In this document: piece after piece, positions 7,376 to 14,346 of the stretch | Numbering within the stretch: position 1 is the first letter of the stretch | How the letters are laid out: each line of letters begins with the position of its first letter | Assembly (NCBI GenBank): GCA_000437275.1 | Contig: FR899654.1 | Coordinates: 1 to 17,326 of the forward strand | Length of the DNA: 17,326 bases | DNA from: Clostridium sp. CAG:411 | GTDB lineage: Bacteria; Bacillota; Clostridia; Lachnospirales; Lachnospiraceae | Reading direction: 5' to 3' | The notes under the pieces: generated by a model | What the model was told of the DNA's origin: nothing | Database searches by the model: none | What the model saw: only the letters and a program-made list of their open reading frames with translations | Translations under genes and position numbers: made by a program

Positions 7376-8629
7376 TTGATATCGAATAATAATATAAACA
7401 ATAGATATATATTGCAATACGAGATCGGTAGAGGCGGTATGTCAAAGGTCTATCTGGCTCGTGATATCAAACTGAATATGGATTGGGCAATTAAAGTTAT
7501 GGACGTGTCAAATAAAAGTGGACATGCACAAATATACAAAATTGCTACCGAAAAGGAAATCTCATTGCTCAAGCAGCTCAAACATCCAGCATTGCCTCGT
7601 ATTGTAGATTATTTTCTGGAAGACGAAAAGATGTATATCGTCATGGATTACATCGAGGGGATTACGCTTAGTGAAAAGCTAGAAAGAGAAGGCAAGCAAA
7701 AGCAGGAAGATGTATTGAGATGGATGCGGGCGGTATGTGACGTATTAAATTACTTGCATACACGAAAAGATGCGATTATTTATCGAGATATAAAACCGTC
7801 GAATATTATGCTTACGCCAGAAGGGGACATTAAGCTGATTGACTTTGGAATTGCACGTACTTACAAATCCTCCAGCAATAGTGATACAGAGTATCTTGGT
7901 TCTAGAGGGTATGCGGCACCGGAACAGTGTTCTAAATCAGGACAGTCAGATGCCAGAACGGATATTTACGGAGTGGGTGCTACTATGTATCACTTACTTA
8001 CAGGCAAACATCCGGATCAACCACCCTATGAGTTTTATCCGATCCGAAAATGGGATAAATCTTTTTCCAGAGGGGTGCAACAGATTGTACAAAAGTGTGT
8101 TATGACCGATCCGCAATATCGTTATCAAACTGCGTATGACGTGATAGATGCAATCGATAATTACAAAACAGAAGATCAGAGAAAATTTGCAAAGCTTGCG
8201 TTTACTGGAATCATTGGTATAGCTACACTGGGAGTCATTAGTGCGACTGTGACGAGACTTGCTTTGGGAGAGTCAGCGGGATGGTTTTTCATATTAGATG
8301 CCGTTCTTCTATTATTACTTTTTAGCATGATAGTTTTTATGGATATGAAGCATATTTGGTGCTGGTTCTTGGGAAAAGAAGACAAAGAGATCATGAAATC
8401 TAAGAGAGAACCAATTGAACCTGCCAGAGTAAGCAGTACACAGGAATTAGACAAGATGAAGGGAAATATACATTATAAAACCTATGATGCAGGTACAGAG
8501 ACAATTAAATTAGGAGATAAAAGGACAAACAGAGTCAATAAATATTTTCAATTCTATGTCGTTACAAGCATGAAATCAGTTGGCATTCAGGAATATTCGG
8601 AGGAAGGAGTAAACGATGAGTGGGAATGA
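7376..8629 (+). CDS. Membrane Ser/Thr protein kinase without PASTA domains
   Basis: A Hanks-type Ser/Thr kinase of 417 residues. The start is TTG at 7376: TAGGAGG at 7361-7367 is well placed, and the next in-frame Met is already inside the ATP loop. The kinase domain spans about residues 11-265. It shows the glycine loop GRGGMSKV (18-25), AIKV with K40, IIYRDIKPSN with D138, K140 and N143, IDFGIA with D156, the GYAAPEQ activation segment end and SDARTDIYGVG. All catalytic residues are present. Two transmembrane helices follow (274-292 and 304-322) with only about eleven residues outside. The last 95 residues, polar and charged, are therefore back in the cytoplasm. PrkC/StkP kinases carry extracellular PASTA repeats; this one has none. 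The next gene overlaps it by 14 bases. It could sense through that partner or through its cytoplasmic tail. Confidence 0.92.
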   Translation: MISNNNINNRYILQYEIGRGGMSKVYLARDIKLNMDWAIKVMDVSNKSGHAQIYKIATEKEISLLKQLKHPALPRIVDYFLEDEKMYIVMDYIEGITLSEKLEREGKQKQEDVLRWMRAVCDVLNYLHTRKDAIIYRDIKPSNIMLTPEGDIKLIDFGIARTYKSSSNSDTEYLGSRGYAAPEQCSKSGQSDARTDIYGVGATMYHLLTGKHPDQPPYEFYPIRKWDKSFSRGVQQIVQKCVMTDPQYRYQTAYDVIDAIDNYKTEDQRKFAKLAFTGIIGIATLGVISATVTRLALGESAGWFFILDAVLLLLLFSMIVFMDMKHIWCWFLGKEDKEIMKSKREPIEPARVSSTQELDKMKGNIHYKTYDAGTETIKLGDKRTNRVNKYFQFYVVTSMKSVGIQEYSEEGVNDEWE

Positions 8630-9167
8630 CAAACAAAACGCACATGATACAAAAGAAAAACTAGGTGCTGTTTTGGATGATGAATACCAGGGAAAAGAAG
8701 TGGTATTTATTGCTTTTGATAAGGAGAAAACATCCGTTACCTTAGATGACAATTTTGTAATCATAGAAGCGATAGAAAAAAGAGAGAAGCTAGTAAAAGT
8801 AGCGGCTGCCATTTTTTCTTTGTTGTGTTTGGTTGCAATTATATGTGCCAGCATATTTTTGATGGTTTCCGATAGTAAAAATGCAAGGAATGGACAATCC
8901 ATTTTAGCAGAAGCATCTGGTGGTGGAACCGAGTATGTCCCACTTCCAACGTTGGAAGTGACAAAAGCACCAACGATAAAGCCAACCAGAAAGCCAACAC
9001 CGAAACCAACCAAAAGACCTGAACCAAAACCAACACAGCAGGTAATTACACCACAGCCTGTTACAGAGCCACCTCGTCAGACAGCGGCACCAAAAGTAAC
9101 ACAAAAGCCGAAAGATGATGATGTATTTATAGAGGACAAGAAACCAGATGATGTGTTTGTATATTAG
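8616..9167 (+). CDS. Single-pass membrane protein with Thr/Pro/Lys-rich outer tail
   Basis: I know no named family for this 183-residue protein. The ATG lies inside the end of the kinase gene (14-base overlap, different frame), with GGAGGAAGG just upstream, so translation is probably coupled. Residues 1-61 are cytoplasmic and acidic. Residues 62-84 form one transmembrane helix preceded by basic residues, which places the N-terminus inside. Residues 85-183 would be outside. Residues 105-165 are a low-complexity Thr-Pro-Lys stretch (KPTRKPTPKPTKRPEPKPT) like spacers that cross the cell wall. The protein ends with two copies of an acidic-aromatic DDVF motif (168-171 and 178-181), closing in PDDVFVY. 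There is no folded outer domain and no sortase signal. Operon position suggests it is the outward-facing partner of the PASTA-less kinase; that is inference. Confidence 0.82.
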   Translation: MSGNDKQNAHDTKEKLGAVLDDEYQGKEVVFIAFDKEKTSVTLDDNFVIIEAIEKREKLVKVAAAIFSLLCLVAIICASIFLMVSDSKNARNGQSILAEASGGGTEYVPLPTLEVTKAPTIKPTRKPTPKPTKRPEPKPTQQVITPQPVTEPPRQTAAPKVTQKPKDDDVFIEDKKPDDVFVY

Positions 9168-9196
9168 AAGATACGTTTTCATATGGTTTGTATGAT

Positions 9197-9234
9197 AAAA
9201 AGAGCCTGTCTCATTTATGAGACAGGCTCTTTTT
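9197..9234. terminator. Bidirectional terminator between convergent genes
   Basis: A near-perfect palindrome: 9197-9214 (AAAAAGAGCCTGTCTCAT) pairs over 18 bases with 9217-9234, with only two unpaired bases at the centre. A-tract and T-tract arms give U-runs on both strands. It lies 30 bases after the tail-protein gene and 11 bases after the BspA-like gene on the other strand, so it serves both. Confidence 0.95.
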
Positions 9235-9244
9235 GAAAGAACGA

Positions 9245-12200
9245 TTAATATTTGCCTTTTAATAATTTTACATAGTAGTTTTTGGTTCCGCTTGGTATTC
9301 TAAATTGACGTTTTGAAGCGTTCTGTTTAAATGCTCCGCTGCCGACTCTTTTTAACTTTTTCGCAGATTTAAGATTTACAAGTTTTAATTTTTTACAATT
9401 ATAGAAACATTTTGATCCGATCGTAGTTAAGTTTTTTCCAATCGTAACGGACGTAATATTTTTACAACCGGAAAATGCATTGTCAGCTACGTAGCTAATG
9501 TTTCCTGCAAGAGAAATGGAACCTTTTAATGCACTACAGTTTTTAAATGCATTTTTCTGGATACTTACAACCTTACAAGTGTATCCGTTAATTTTAACAG
9601 ATGATTTCACAGAAATGCTCTTTGCGGCTTTTTTATGTCCTACAATACAAACCTTTGCTGTCTTTTTACTAACACTAATGACTTTATATACCACGTTGTT
9701 GACTGTGTATGATTTGCCTTTTGTAAGTTTCTTAGCAGCAGGTGTTGGTGTATTCGTTGGTTTATTAACTGGTGTTGCAGTTGGTACCGTAGGTGTTGTT
9801 GGTGCGTTTGTGACATTATCATTTGGAACATCAGGGCTCACAACAATGATAGGAGTTGATGTTGGTGTAGCGGTTGGTGGAGTAGTTACAGATGGAGTGG
9901 TACTTGGTGGAACCGTTACTGGATCATCTGTTTTTGCACCTGTTCCGCAAATGGTAATGCTCTTAACAAAAGTATCATTATAAATAACAGTAATCACGTT
10001 TAATGAGTCTGTCAATGTACTCTTTGAAAAAGTAAGTGCATTCAACAATTCTGGATTATCATTGGAATTTAATACCTTCTGTGAGAGAAGAGAAACTTCT
10101 ATATAAAAATCACTGGCATTAAATATGGTACCAATCGTAGTATCACCATTGTATTGGATTGTCTTTAATTCTGATACATCATCTTTTAAACCAGGCACTG
10201 TAATTGGTGCTTCTGCGGCAATCCCCTTGTAAAAGACAGGTACCGCATTATCTTGATTTGCTATAATCTGATATTGATCAAAGGTAATATTTTCATGGTC
10301 AGTTATGACAATTCCTGCTGAAGAATTTTCTTTGTAAATGGTAATCGTTACATCTTCAGGATTGATTGCACAGTTTTCGTACACACCATTTCCAGTATAG
10401 GTTGCTTCTACTTTGGTAATTGTATTTTCTGTACCTGTAATGGTAAGAATGTCATTCATAGTACAACCGTTGTAACGGATGGTGATTTTGTTATCACCAA
10501 GTTTAATTGGTACTTCCTGTGTTTCCTGATCATTTACAACAAATGAAAAGCCTTCTGTTACCTGTTCCACAACAGGTGTGTTTGGATTGGCATAAGTAAC
10601 AGAGGATAAAACCACATCCGATGTATGTAAAATACTATCTTCAGGAAGTGTTGCCTTTGTTGCTGTTGCATTGAAGCTAACGATCTGATCTGGATAGCCA
10701 TAAGCGATAAAACTTTTCGTAACAGTCTTATCTTCCGAAACTTTGGAAGAAATACGAATGGTTGTTTCTGCACTTACGACTTTTGGATTGTCAATTTCAT
10801 ATTGATCATCTGTCAGGATTTCTGTTTTACCGTTATCAAATTTTGCAGTAACAATTAACATATCCTTTGTTACTTCATCACCAAGAGTTAAATTTAATTT
10901 GTCTCCTGTTTTTGGTTGAATAGAAGTAATTTCCTGTACTGCGTTTTTCTGAACTCTAATCTTAAATGGATGTTTTACACCGCCCACTTCTAATAAAAAT
11001 TCATGTGTACCTGCTGTTAAGGATACGGTGGAAGTGGTACAAGGAGTGTAGTAACTTCCATTATACTTGTAGGCATAAAGCTCTTTGGTAGAAGCCGTTA
11101 CGCTATCATTTTTTTCTAATATACGATAATTATAATTTGTAGATACCTTACTTCCTGTTATGATGGAAAGTTTGAATTTGCTTCCATCGGTGACAGGTGG
11201 ATTGATGGCATCCTTTTCATAGGTTGCATAAACAGAAATATTTGCATCAGAGGCAAAATCATAAGATACTGTTTTTTCATCTTCTCCTAAATAAATAATT
11301 GTGTTTTTAATCTCGTAGTCTAACGTATCTGCGTTCGAAACATAATTGTGATAATTGCAGGACTTGTTTTTCATCCAAGATTGATACATCTCATAGGCGG
11401 AAAGTAAGTTTCCGTCATCATCATAGGCAAGTGCACCGCCGTATCCATATACATTTGTCTTTTCCCCATCACAACGATTATAATCAGAACCTCCGATATA
11501 CTTAAAATCAGGATGTAAAAAGTAAATAGAGTCACAATTTAGAGAGGTTGTGGAATCATCTCCAAGAGGAAAATGATTTAATTCCATTGTCTGACCTGTT
11601 GCTCCTGAGGTGTTTTGATAATTAAAGAAGATGTTGTGAACGGTTGTTTCGTAACCAAGGCGGTCACCTTCTTTTTCGTAACTGACAAATTCACGGTCTC
11701 CACGGTTATCTATATTAAAGTATAAATTTTCTATTCCTACATGATATAGTGCATAGTTTCCGAAGGTACATTTGTTATTGATCGTAAAATTAGTAATAAC
11801 AGAGTAGTCTCTGGAGAAGGAATAAATTGCGTATTGTTCAAATGTTGTAGTCAATGCTTCGTTCAAAGCACCATTTATATTAAAGTTAGTTATAACCCCA
11901 GTATTTTCAGAATAATAAAGTGCCTTTTTACCAAATGTAGTAGCTGCGTTTACATTTAGATTTGTAATCGTTGTATTTTCTAAAAACGAGTTTGTAAGGG
12001 TATTTCCTGATCCGTTTAAATTTAAGTCTTTTAAATTACATGCGGAGAAAACCGTATTTGCATTTGTAATAGCTCCGTTGAAGGTTACATTTGCGGAACT
12101 CGCTGTAGAGAATGTAGTAGAAGTAAAATTGTTTGCATCCTTAAAGGTAACGTCGTTATTGAATTTTACCATGTTTAGTTTTGGACAATTTGAAAAATTA

Positions 12201-12814
12201 TAGCCGCTGTCACTGCCACCTGTAAAAGTAACCGATCCAGTAAGGGTAATGTTTTCTAGATTTTCGCAGTTTCTAAATACACTTCCTTGTATGGTAATGG
12301 ATTTGGCTTTGATTGTGACATTTTTCAAAGCGGACATAGATGAGAAACAACGAGTAGATAAGGTAATATCATTTTCTGTATCAATCGTAATTTCTTCAAT
12401 AGAGGTATTCTCACTCAAATAATTAGCAGGAATTGTTTCGTAATCATTTCCTATAAAAATTCGTTTTGCCTTATTAAAAACTTCTTTACTATTTTGAGAT
12501 AGAGCTAATGTACCATCATAGCTACCACCGTTTGCTAATGCCGTTCCATTTACGCCTGCTTTAAAATCAGCAAAAGATGGGAAATATACGTTACCATCAT
12601 TGGATTGTATGGCAGACAGTGTGAGAGATGGACTGGTCGATGTGTAAGTATTTGCAACGGCTGACCAACTGTTATCCTTATATGTAAACTGTGATGTCGA
12701 AATATAAGAGGTGGCTTTTACGATATAAGAAGATGGAAAGCAAAGAGAAGAAATTGTGCAAACTACTAATAACAAAGACAAAAGTCTCTTTGGTTTTAAT
12801 TTGATGACCTTCAT
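9245..12814 (-). CDS. Secreted BspA-like leucine-rich-repeat surface protein
   Basis: A large secreted protein of 1189 residues, probably a surface adhesin or binding protein. The start ATG is preceded on the minus strand by AGGAGCG. Residues 1-34 are a signal peptide with cleavage after VKA. Residues 115-400 hold irregular BspA-type repeats (LRR_5, for example CFSSMSALKNVTI and VFRNCENLENITL). Residues 400-550 have no clear assignment. Residues 550-955 look like several Ig-like beta domains. Residues 958-1026 are a Thr/Pro-rich linker (PPSTTPSVTTPPTATPTSTP). Residues 1027-1189 form a basic C-terminal module with further LRR_5 units (AFKNCSALKG, AFSGCKNITSVTIGKNLTTIG). There is no LPXTG motif or membrane anchor, so attachment may run through the basic end module. 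It is a single-gene unit with its own promoter. BspA-type proteins bind host matrix proteins or other bacteria in some species; the ligand here is unknown. Confidence 0.9.
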   Translation of the reverse strand: MKVIKLKPKRLLSLLLVVCTISSLCFPSSYIVKATSYISTSQFTYKDNSWSAVANTYTSTSPSLTLSAIQSNDGNVYFPSFADFKAGVNGTALANGGSYDGTLALSQNSKEVFNKAKRIFIGNDYETIPANYLSENTSIEEITIDTENDITLSTRCFSSMSALKNVTIKAKSITIQGSVFRNCENLENITLTGSVTFTGGSDSGYNFSNCPKLNMVKFNNDVTFKDANNFTSTTFSTASSANVTFNGAITNANTVFSACNLKDLNLNGSGNTLTNSFLENTTITNLNVNAATTFGKKALYYSENTGVITNFNINGALNEALTTTFEQYAIYSFSRDYSVITNFTINNKCTFGNYALYHVGIENLYFNIDNRGDREFVSYEKEGDRLGYETTVHNIFFNYQNTSGATGQTMELNHFPLGDDSTTSLNCDSIYFLHPDFKYIGGSDYNRCDGEKTNVYGYGGALAYDDDGNLLSAYEMYQSWMKNKSCNYHNYVSNADTLDYEIKNTIIYLGEDEKTVSYDFASDANISVYATYEKDAINPPVTDGSKFKLSIITGSKVSTNYNYRILEKNDSVTASTKELYAYKYNGSYYTPCTTSTVSLTAGTHEFLLEVGGVKHPFKIRVQKNAVQEITSIQPKTGDKLNLTLGDEVTKDMLIVTAKFDNGKTEILTDDQYEIDNPKVVSAETTIRISSKVSEDKTVTKSFIAYGYPDQIVSFNATATKATLPEDSILHTSDVVLSSVTYANPNTPVVEQVTEGFSFVVNDQETQEVPIKLGDNKITIRYNGCTMNDILTITGTENTITKVEATYTGNGVYENCAINPEDVTITIYKENSSAGIVITDHENITFDQYQIIANQDNAVPVFYKGIAAEAPITVPGLKDDVSELKTIQYNGDTTIGTIFNASDFYIEVSLLSQKVLNSNDNPELLNALTFSKSTLTDSLNVITVIYNDTFVKSITICGTGAKTDDPVTVPPSTTPSVTTPPTATPTSTPIIVVSPDVPNDNVTNAPTTPTVPTATPVNKPTNTPTPAAKKLTKGKSYTVNNVVYKVISVSKKTAKVCIVGHKKAAKSISVKSSVKINGYTCKVVSIQKNAFKNCSALKGSISLAGNISYVADNAFSGCKNITSVTIGKNLTTIGSKCFYNCKKLKLVNLKSAKKLKRVGSGAFKQNASKRQFRIPSGTKNYYVKLLKGKY

Positions 12815-12878
12815 ATTAACTAACGCTCCTTAAAAATTCTTATGTATATAGGGTTTCATTCATTATCTTTATTTCATA

Positions 12879-12907
12879 ATTATAACATTTGTTACAAGAA
12901 CAGGCAA
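12879..12907 (-). promoter_or_regulatory. Promoter of the BspA-like gene
   Basis: Read on the minus strand, the -35 box TTGCCT (12907 to 12902), a 17-base spacer and a perfect -10 box TATAAT (12884 to 12879). Transcription would start near 12872, giving a leader of about 57 bases before the start codon. Confidence 0.7.
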
Positions 12908-12934
12908 TAATTGTGTAAAAAAAACGTAACAAAT
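12887..12934. promoter_or_regulatory. Inverted repeat flanking the BspA-like promoter -35 box
   Basis: ATTTGTTAC (12887-12895) and GTAACAAAT (12926-12934) are a perfect 9-base inverted repeat separated by 30 bases. One arm lies in the spacer between -35 and -10; the other lies upstream of the -35 box. The arm centres are 39 bases apart. Such placement suits a regulator binding on both sides of the promoter; no regulator is identified. Confidence 0.4.
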
Positions 12935-12975
12935 ATATGGGAGAAAAAATGGTGAAATATTCCAATTTTTTAGTC

Positions 12976-13041
12976 AAAGTCTATAAAAAATACAAAAAAA
13001 CGAAAGAAAAAAAGAAAGTTCATAAAAAGTACAAAAAAAGG
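12976..13041. repeat. Degenerate direct repeat, 39-base offset, A-tract rich
   Basis: Positions 12976-13002 and 13015-13041 match at 23 of 27 bases. The cores ATAAAAAATACAAAAAAA (12983-13000) and ATAAAAAGTACAAAAAAA (13022-13039) differ at one base. The stretch contains five A-tracts of five to seven bases, which may bend the DNA. No open frame crosses it. It lies between the divergent BspA-like promoter and an orphan terminator. Confidence 0.55.
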
Positions 13042-13048
13042 ATATAGT

Positions 13049-13120
13049 GTATAAAGGAAAGTTAGTTACGTAGATGGAAATGGAAGAAAAGTAAGGGCCG
13101 CTATTAGCGGCTCTTTTTCT
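13049..13120 (+). ncRNA. Possible small RNA ending at an orphan terminator
   Basis: A plus-strand terminator at 13093-13120 has no gene in front of it on the same strand; the nearest upstream gene runs the other way. A weak promoter (TTCATA 13019-13024, 18-base spacer, TATAGT 13043-13048) could start an RNA of roughly 65 to 70 bases. The only small frame (GTG at 13047, eight codons) looks non-coding. The terminator could instead just insulate mutY. I match it to no known RNA family. Confidence 0.25.
13093..13120 (+). terminator. Orphan terminator upstream of mutY
   Basis: GGGCCGCT (13095-13102) pairs with AGCGGCTC (13106-13113) over eight pairs including one G-T wobble, with an ATT loop, extended by two A-T pairs and followed by a T-rich run (TTTTTCT). 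Polarity is plus strand. It lies 22 bases before the -35 box of the mutY promoter. Confidence 0.8.
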
Positions 13121-13141
13121 GTCTTTTATAGATTTTTCCAG

Positions 13142-13170
13142 TTGGAGGAAGGGAAAGATTATAGTATAAT
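13142..13170 (+). promoter_or_regulatory. Promoter of mutY
   Basis: The -35 box TTGGAG (13142-13147), a 17-base spacer and a perfect -10 box TATAAT (13165-13170). Transcription would start near 13177, leaving a leader of about 80 bases. A TTGACA at 13207-13212 has no fitting -10 box and is not used in this call. Confidence 0.65.
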
Positions 13171-13186
13171 GATGCCAGAGTCAAAA

Positions 13187-13205
13187 GCTAAAACTATAGT
13201 TTAGC
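13187..13205. promoter_or_regulatory. Palindrome in the mutY leader
   Basis: AAACTATAGTTT (13191-13202) is a perfect 12-base palindrome, extended by GCT and AGC on the flanks with one extra A. It begins about 14 bases after the predicted start of transcription. Its half, AACTATA/TATAGTT, is the same as in the arms of the inverted repeat in front of the GntR-family gene. It may be an operator or a small RNA hairpin. Confidence 0.35.
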
Positions 13206-13255
13206 GTTGACATCTGTAACCACATAAAAGCAGGAACGAGTTAAAGGTGAATGAT

Positions 13256-14296
13256 ATGTACGACTACAATAAAATAGTAGAGGATTTATTAAAATGGTAT
13301 GATGCGCATGCCAGAGACTTGCCATGGAGAAGGGAACCTAAGCCCTATTATGTCTGGGTATCCGAAATTATGTTACAACAAACCAGAGTAGAGGCAGTAA
13401 AGGGGTATTTTACGAGATTTATTGAGGCGTTACCAAATATTGAAGCATTGGCAAACGCACCAGAGGAACAACTGTTAAAGCTATGGGAAGGTCTGGGATA
13501 TTATAACCGTGTACGAAATTTGCAGAAAGCAGCAATTACTGTGATGGAGGAGTTTCATGGGGAATTGCCTGCGGATTATAAAGAGTTGTTGACCTTAAAG
13601 GGAATCGGAACCTATACCGCAGGAGCGATTGCGTCGATTGCCTATGGGATACAGGTTCCTGCGGTAGATGGCAATGTACTTCGCGTTATGAAGCGACTGG
13701 CAGGAAGTTATGATGATATTATGAAAGCCAGTGTTAAAAAAGAGATGGAACAAACATTGAGTAGTGTAGTGCCAGTCCGTGCTGGAGCCTTTAATCAGGC
13801 AATCATGGATTTGGGTGCTTTAGTGTGTATTCCCAATGGAATGCCGCTTTGTGAACAATGTCCCCTTGCTGCACATTGCATAGCAAGAGAAAAAGGCATA
13901 CAGTTGGAATTACCAGTAAAGACAAAGAAAAAATCCAGAAGAATCGAGGAAAAAACAATTCTTTTATTGGAATATCAAGGAAAGTACGCCATTCAAAAAA
14001 GAGCAAATAAGGGACTCTTAGCCGGGCTTTGGGAACTTCCTAGTGTAGAAGGAAAATATAGTGAGCAGGAAATTCGTACTATATTAAAAGAAGAAAACCA
14101 ACAGGCAGATATTTATGAATTGGGAGCGGGACAGCACATTTTTTCACATATTGAGTGGTCGATGGTAGGCTATCATATTATATTGGAAAAACCGATAGAA
14201 GAGGATACCTATGTGTGGGCAACAAAACAGGAATTGCAGGACATGTATGCGATTCCGACCGCATTTTCAATTTATCTAAAAGGTTGCATTTCTTAA
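13256..14296 (+). CDS. mutY: A/G-specific adenine DNA glycosylase
   Basis: MutY removes adenine paired with 8-oxoguanine, starting base-excision repair of oxidative damage. I choose the ATG at 13256 (346 aa): AAAGGTGA lies just upstream, whereas the in-frame GTG at 13247 has a poorer RBS. With this start the catalytic residues fall at E37 (SEIMLQQT) and D138 (PAVDGNV), the same numbers as in Escherichia coli. Also visible are LPWR, the helix-hairpin-helix LKGIGTYTAGAIASIA, and the iron-sulfur ligands C191, C199, C202 and C208. The first cysteine spacing is seven residues where the E. coli enzyme has six. The C-terminal NUDIX-like domain, which reads 8-oxoguanine, is present with the HIFSHIEW motif. 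The promoter of the next gene lies inside the last codons of this one, so mutY may read through into gntR-clpC. Confidence 0.96.
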   Translation: MYDYNKIVEDLLKWYDAHARDLPWRREPKPYYVWVSEIMLQQTRVEAVKGYFTRFIEALPNIEALANAPEEQLLKLWEGLGYYNRVRNLQKAAITVMEEFHGELPADYKELLTLKGIGTYTAGAIASIAYGIQVPAVDGNVLRVMKRLAGSYDDIMKASVKKEMEQTLSSVVPVRAGAFNQAIMDLGALVCIPNGMPLCEQCPLAAHCIAREKGIQLELPVKTKKKSRRIEEKTILLLEYQGKYAIQKRANKGLLAGLWELPSVEGKYSEQEIRTILKEENQQADIYELGAGQHIFSHIEWSMVGYHIILEKPIEEDTYVWATKQELQDMYAIPTAFSIYLKGCIS

Positions 14297-14312
14297 CAAG
14301 AATTGTTATAGT
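14284..14312 (+). promoter_or_regulatory. Promoter of gntR-clpC
   Basis: The -35 box TTGCAT (14284-14289) lies within the end of mutY; after a 17-base spacer the -10 box is TATAGT (14307-14312). Transcription would begin near 14319, about 28 bases before the start codon. An alternative -10 box TAGAAT (14318-14323) would need a 19-base spacer to TTAACA. The inverted repeat at 14307-14330 covers either version. Confidence 0.55.
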
Positions 14313-14330
14313 TATAGTAGAATAACTATA
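14307..14330. promoter_or_regulatory. Probable GntR-family operator over the gntR-clpC promoter
   Basis: TATAGTTAT (14307-14315) and ATAACTATA (14322-14330) form a perfect 9-base inverted repeat with a 6-base spacer. It overlaps the -10 box and the start of transcription and ends two bases before the ribosome binding site. This is the classic place for autorepression by the gene product just downstream. Confidence 0.65.
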
Positions 14331-14346
14331 TCAGGAGGTGGTATGC

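Noticed and set aside
8576..9182. Minus-strand open frames (145, 65 and 92 codons) opposite the tail-protein gene
   Set aside because: They arise from antisense reading of the Thr-Pro-Lys stretch; no RBS or promoter, and the translations are low-complexity.
9721..9940. CRISPR-like or minisatellite repeat
   Set aside because: The repetition is irregular, has no fixed unit or spacers, and reflects Thr/Pro codons inside a coding gene.
9498..9983. 161-codon open frame on the plus strand opposite the end of the BspA-like gene
   Set aside because: It is the mirror of the Thr/Pro-rich linker and LRR codons, has no RBS, and its Val/Gly-rich translation is what antisense of Thr/Pro codons gives.
13247..13255. 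GTG start for mutY
   Set aside because: Its RBS is weak and distant. The ATG at 13256 has AAAGGTGA just upstream and puts the catalytic residues at 37 and 138 as in E. coli.
12940..13255. Riboswitch or T-box ahead of mutY
   Set aside because: No conserved aptamer element is visible, a terminator lies before the mutY promoter, not in its leader, and the leader has only one small palindrome.
14338..14346. GTG start for the GntR-family gene
   Set aside because: The GTG overlaps the AGGAGG that must serve as the ribosome binding site; the ATG at 14347 is correctly spaced.
14281..14346. CtsR heptad repeat or CIRCE element ahead of gntR-clpC
   Set aside because: Neither the GGTCAAA direct repeat nor the TTAGCACTC inverted repeat is present; only the TATAGTTAT/ATAACTATA repeat is seen.
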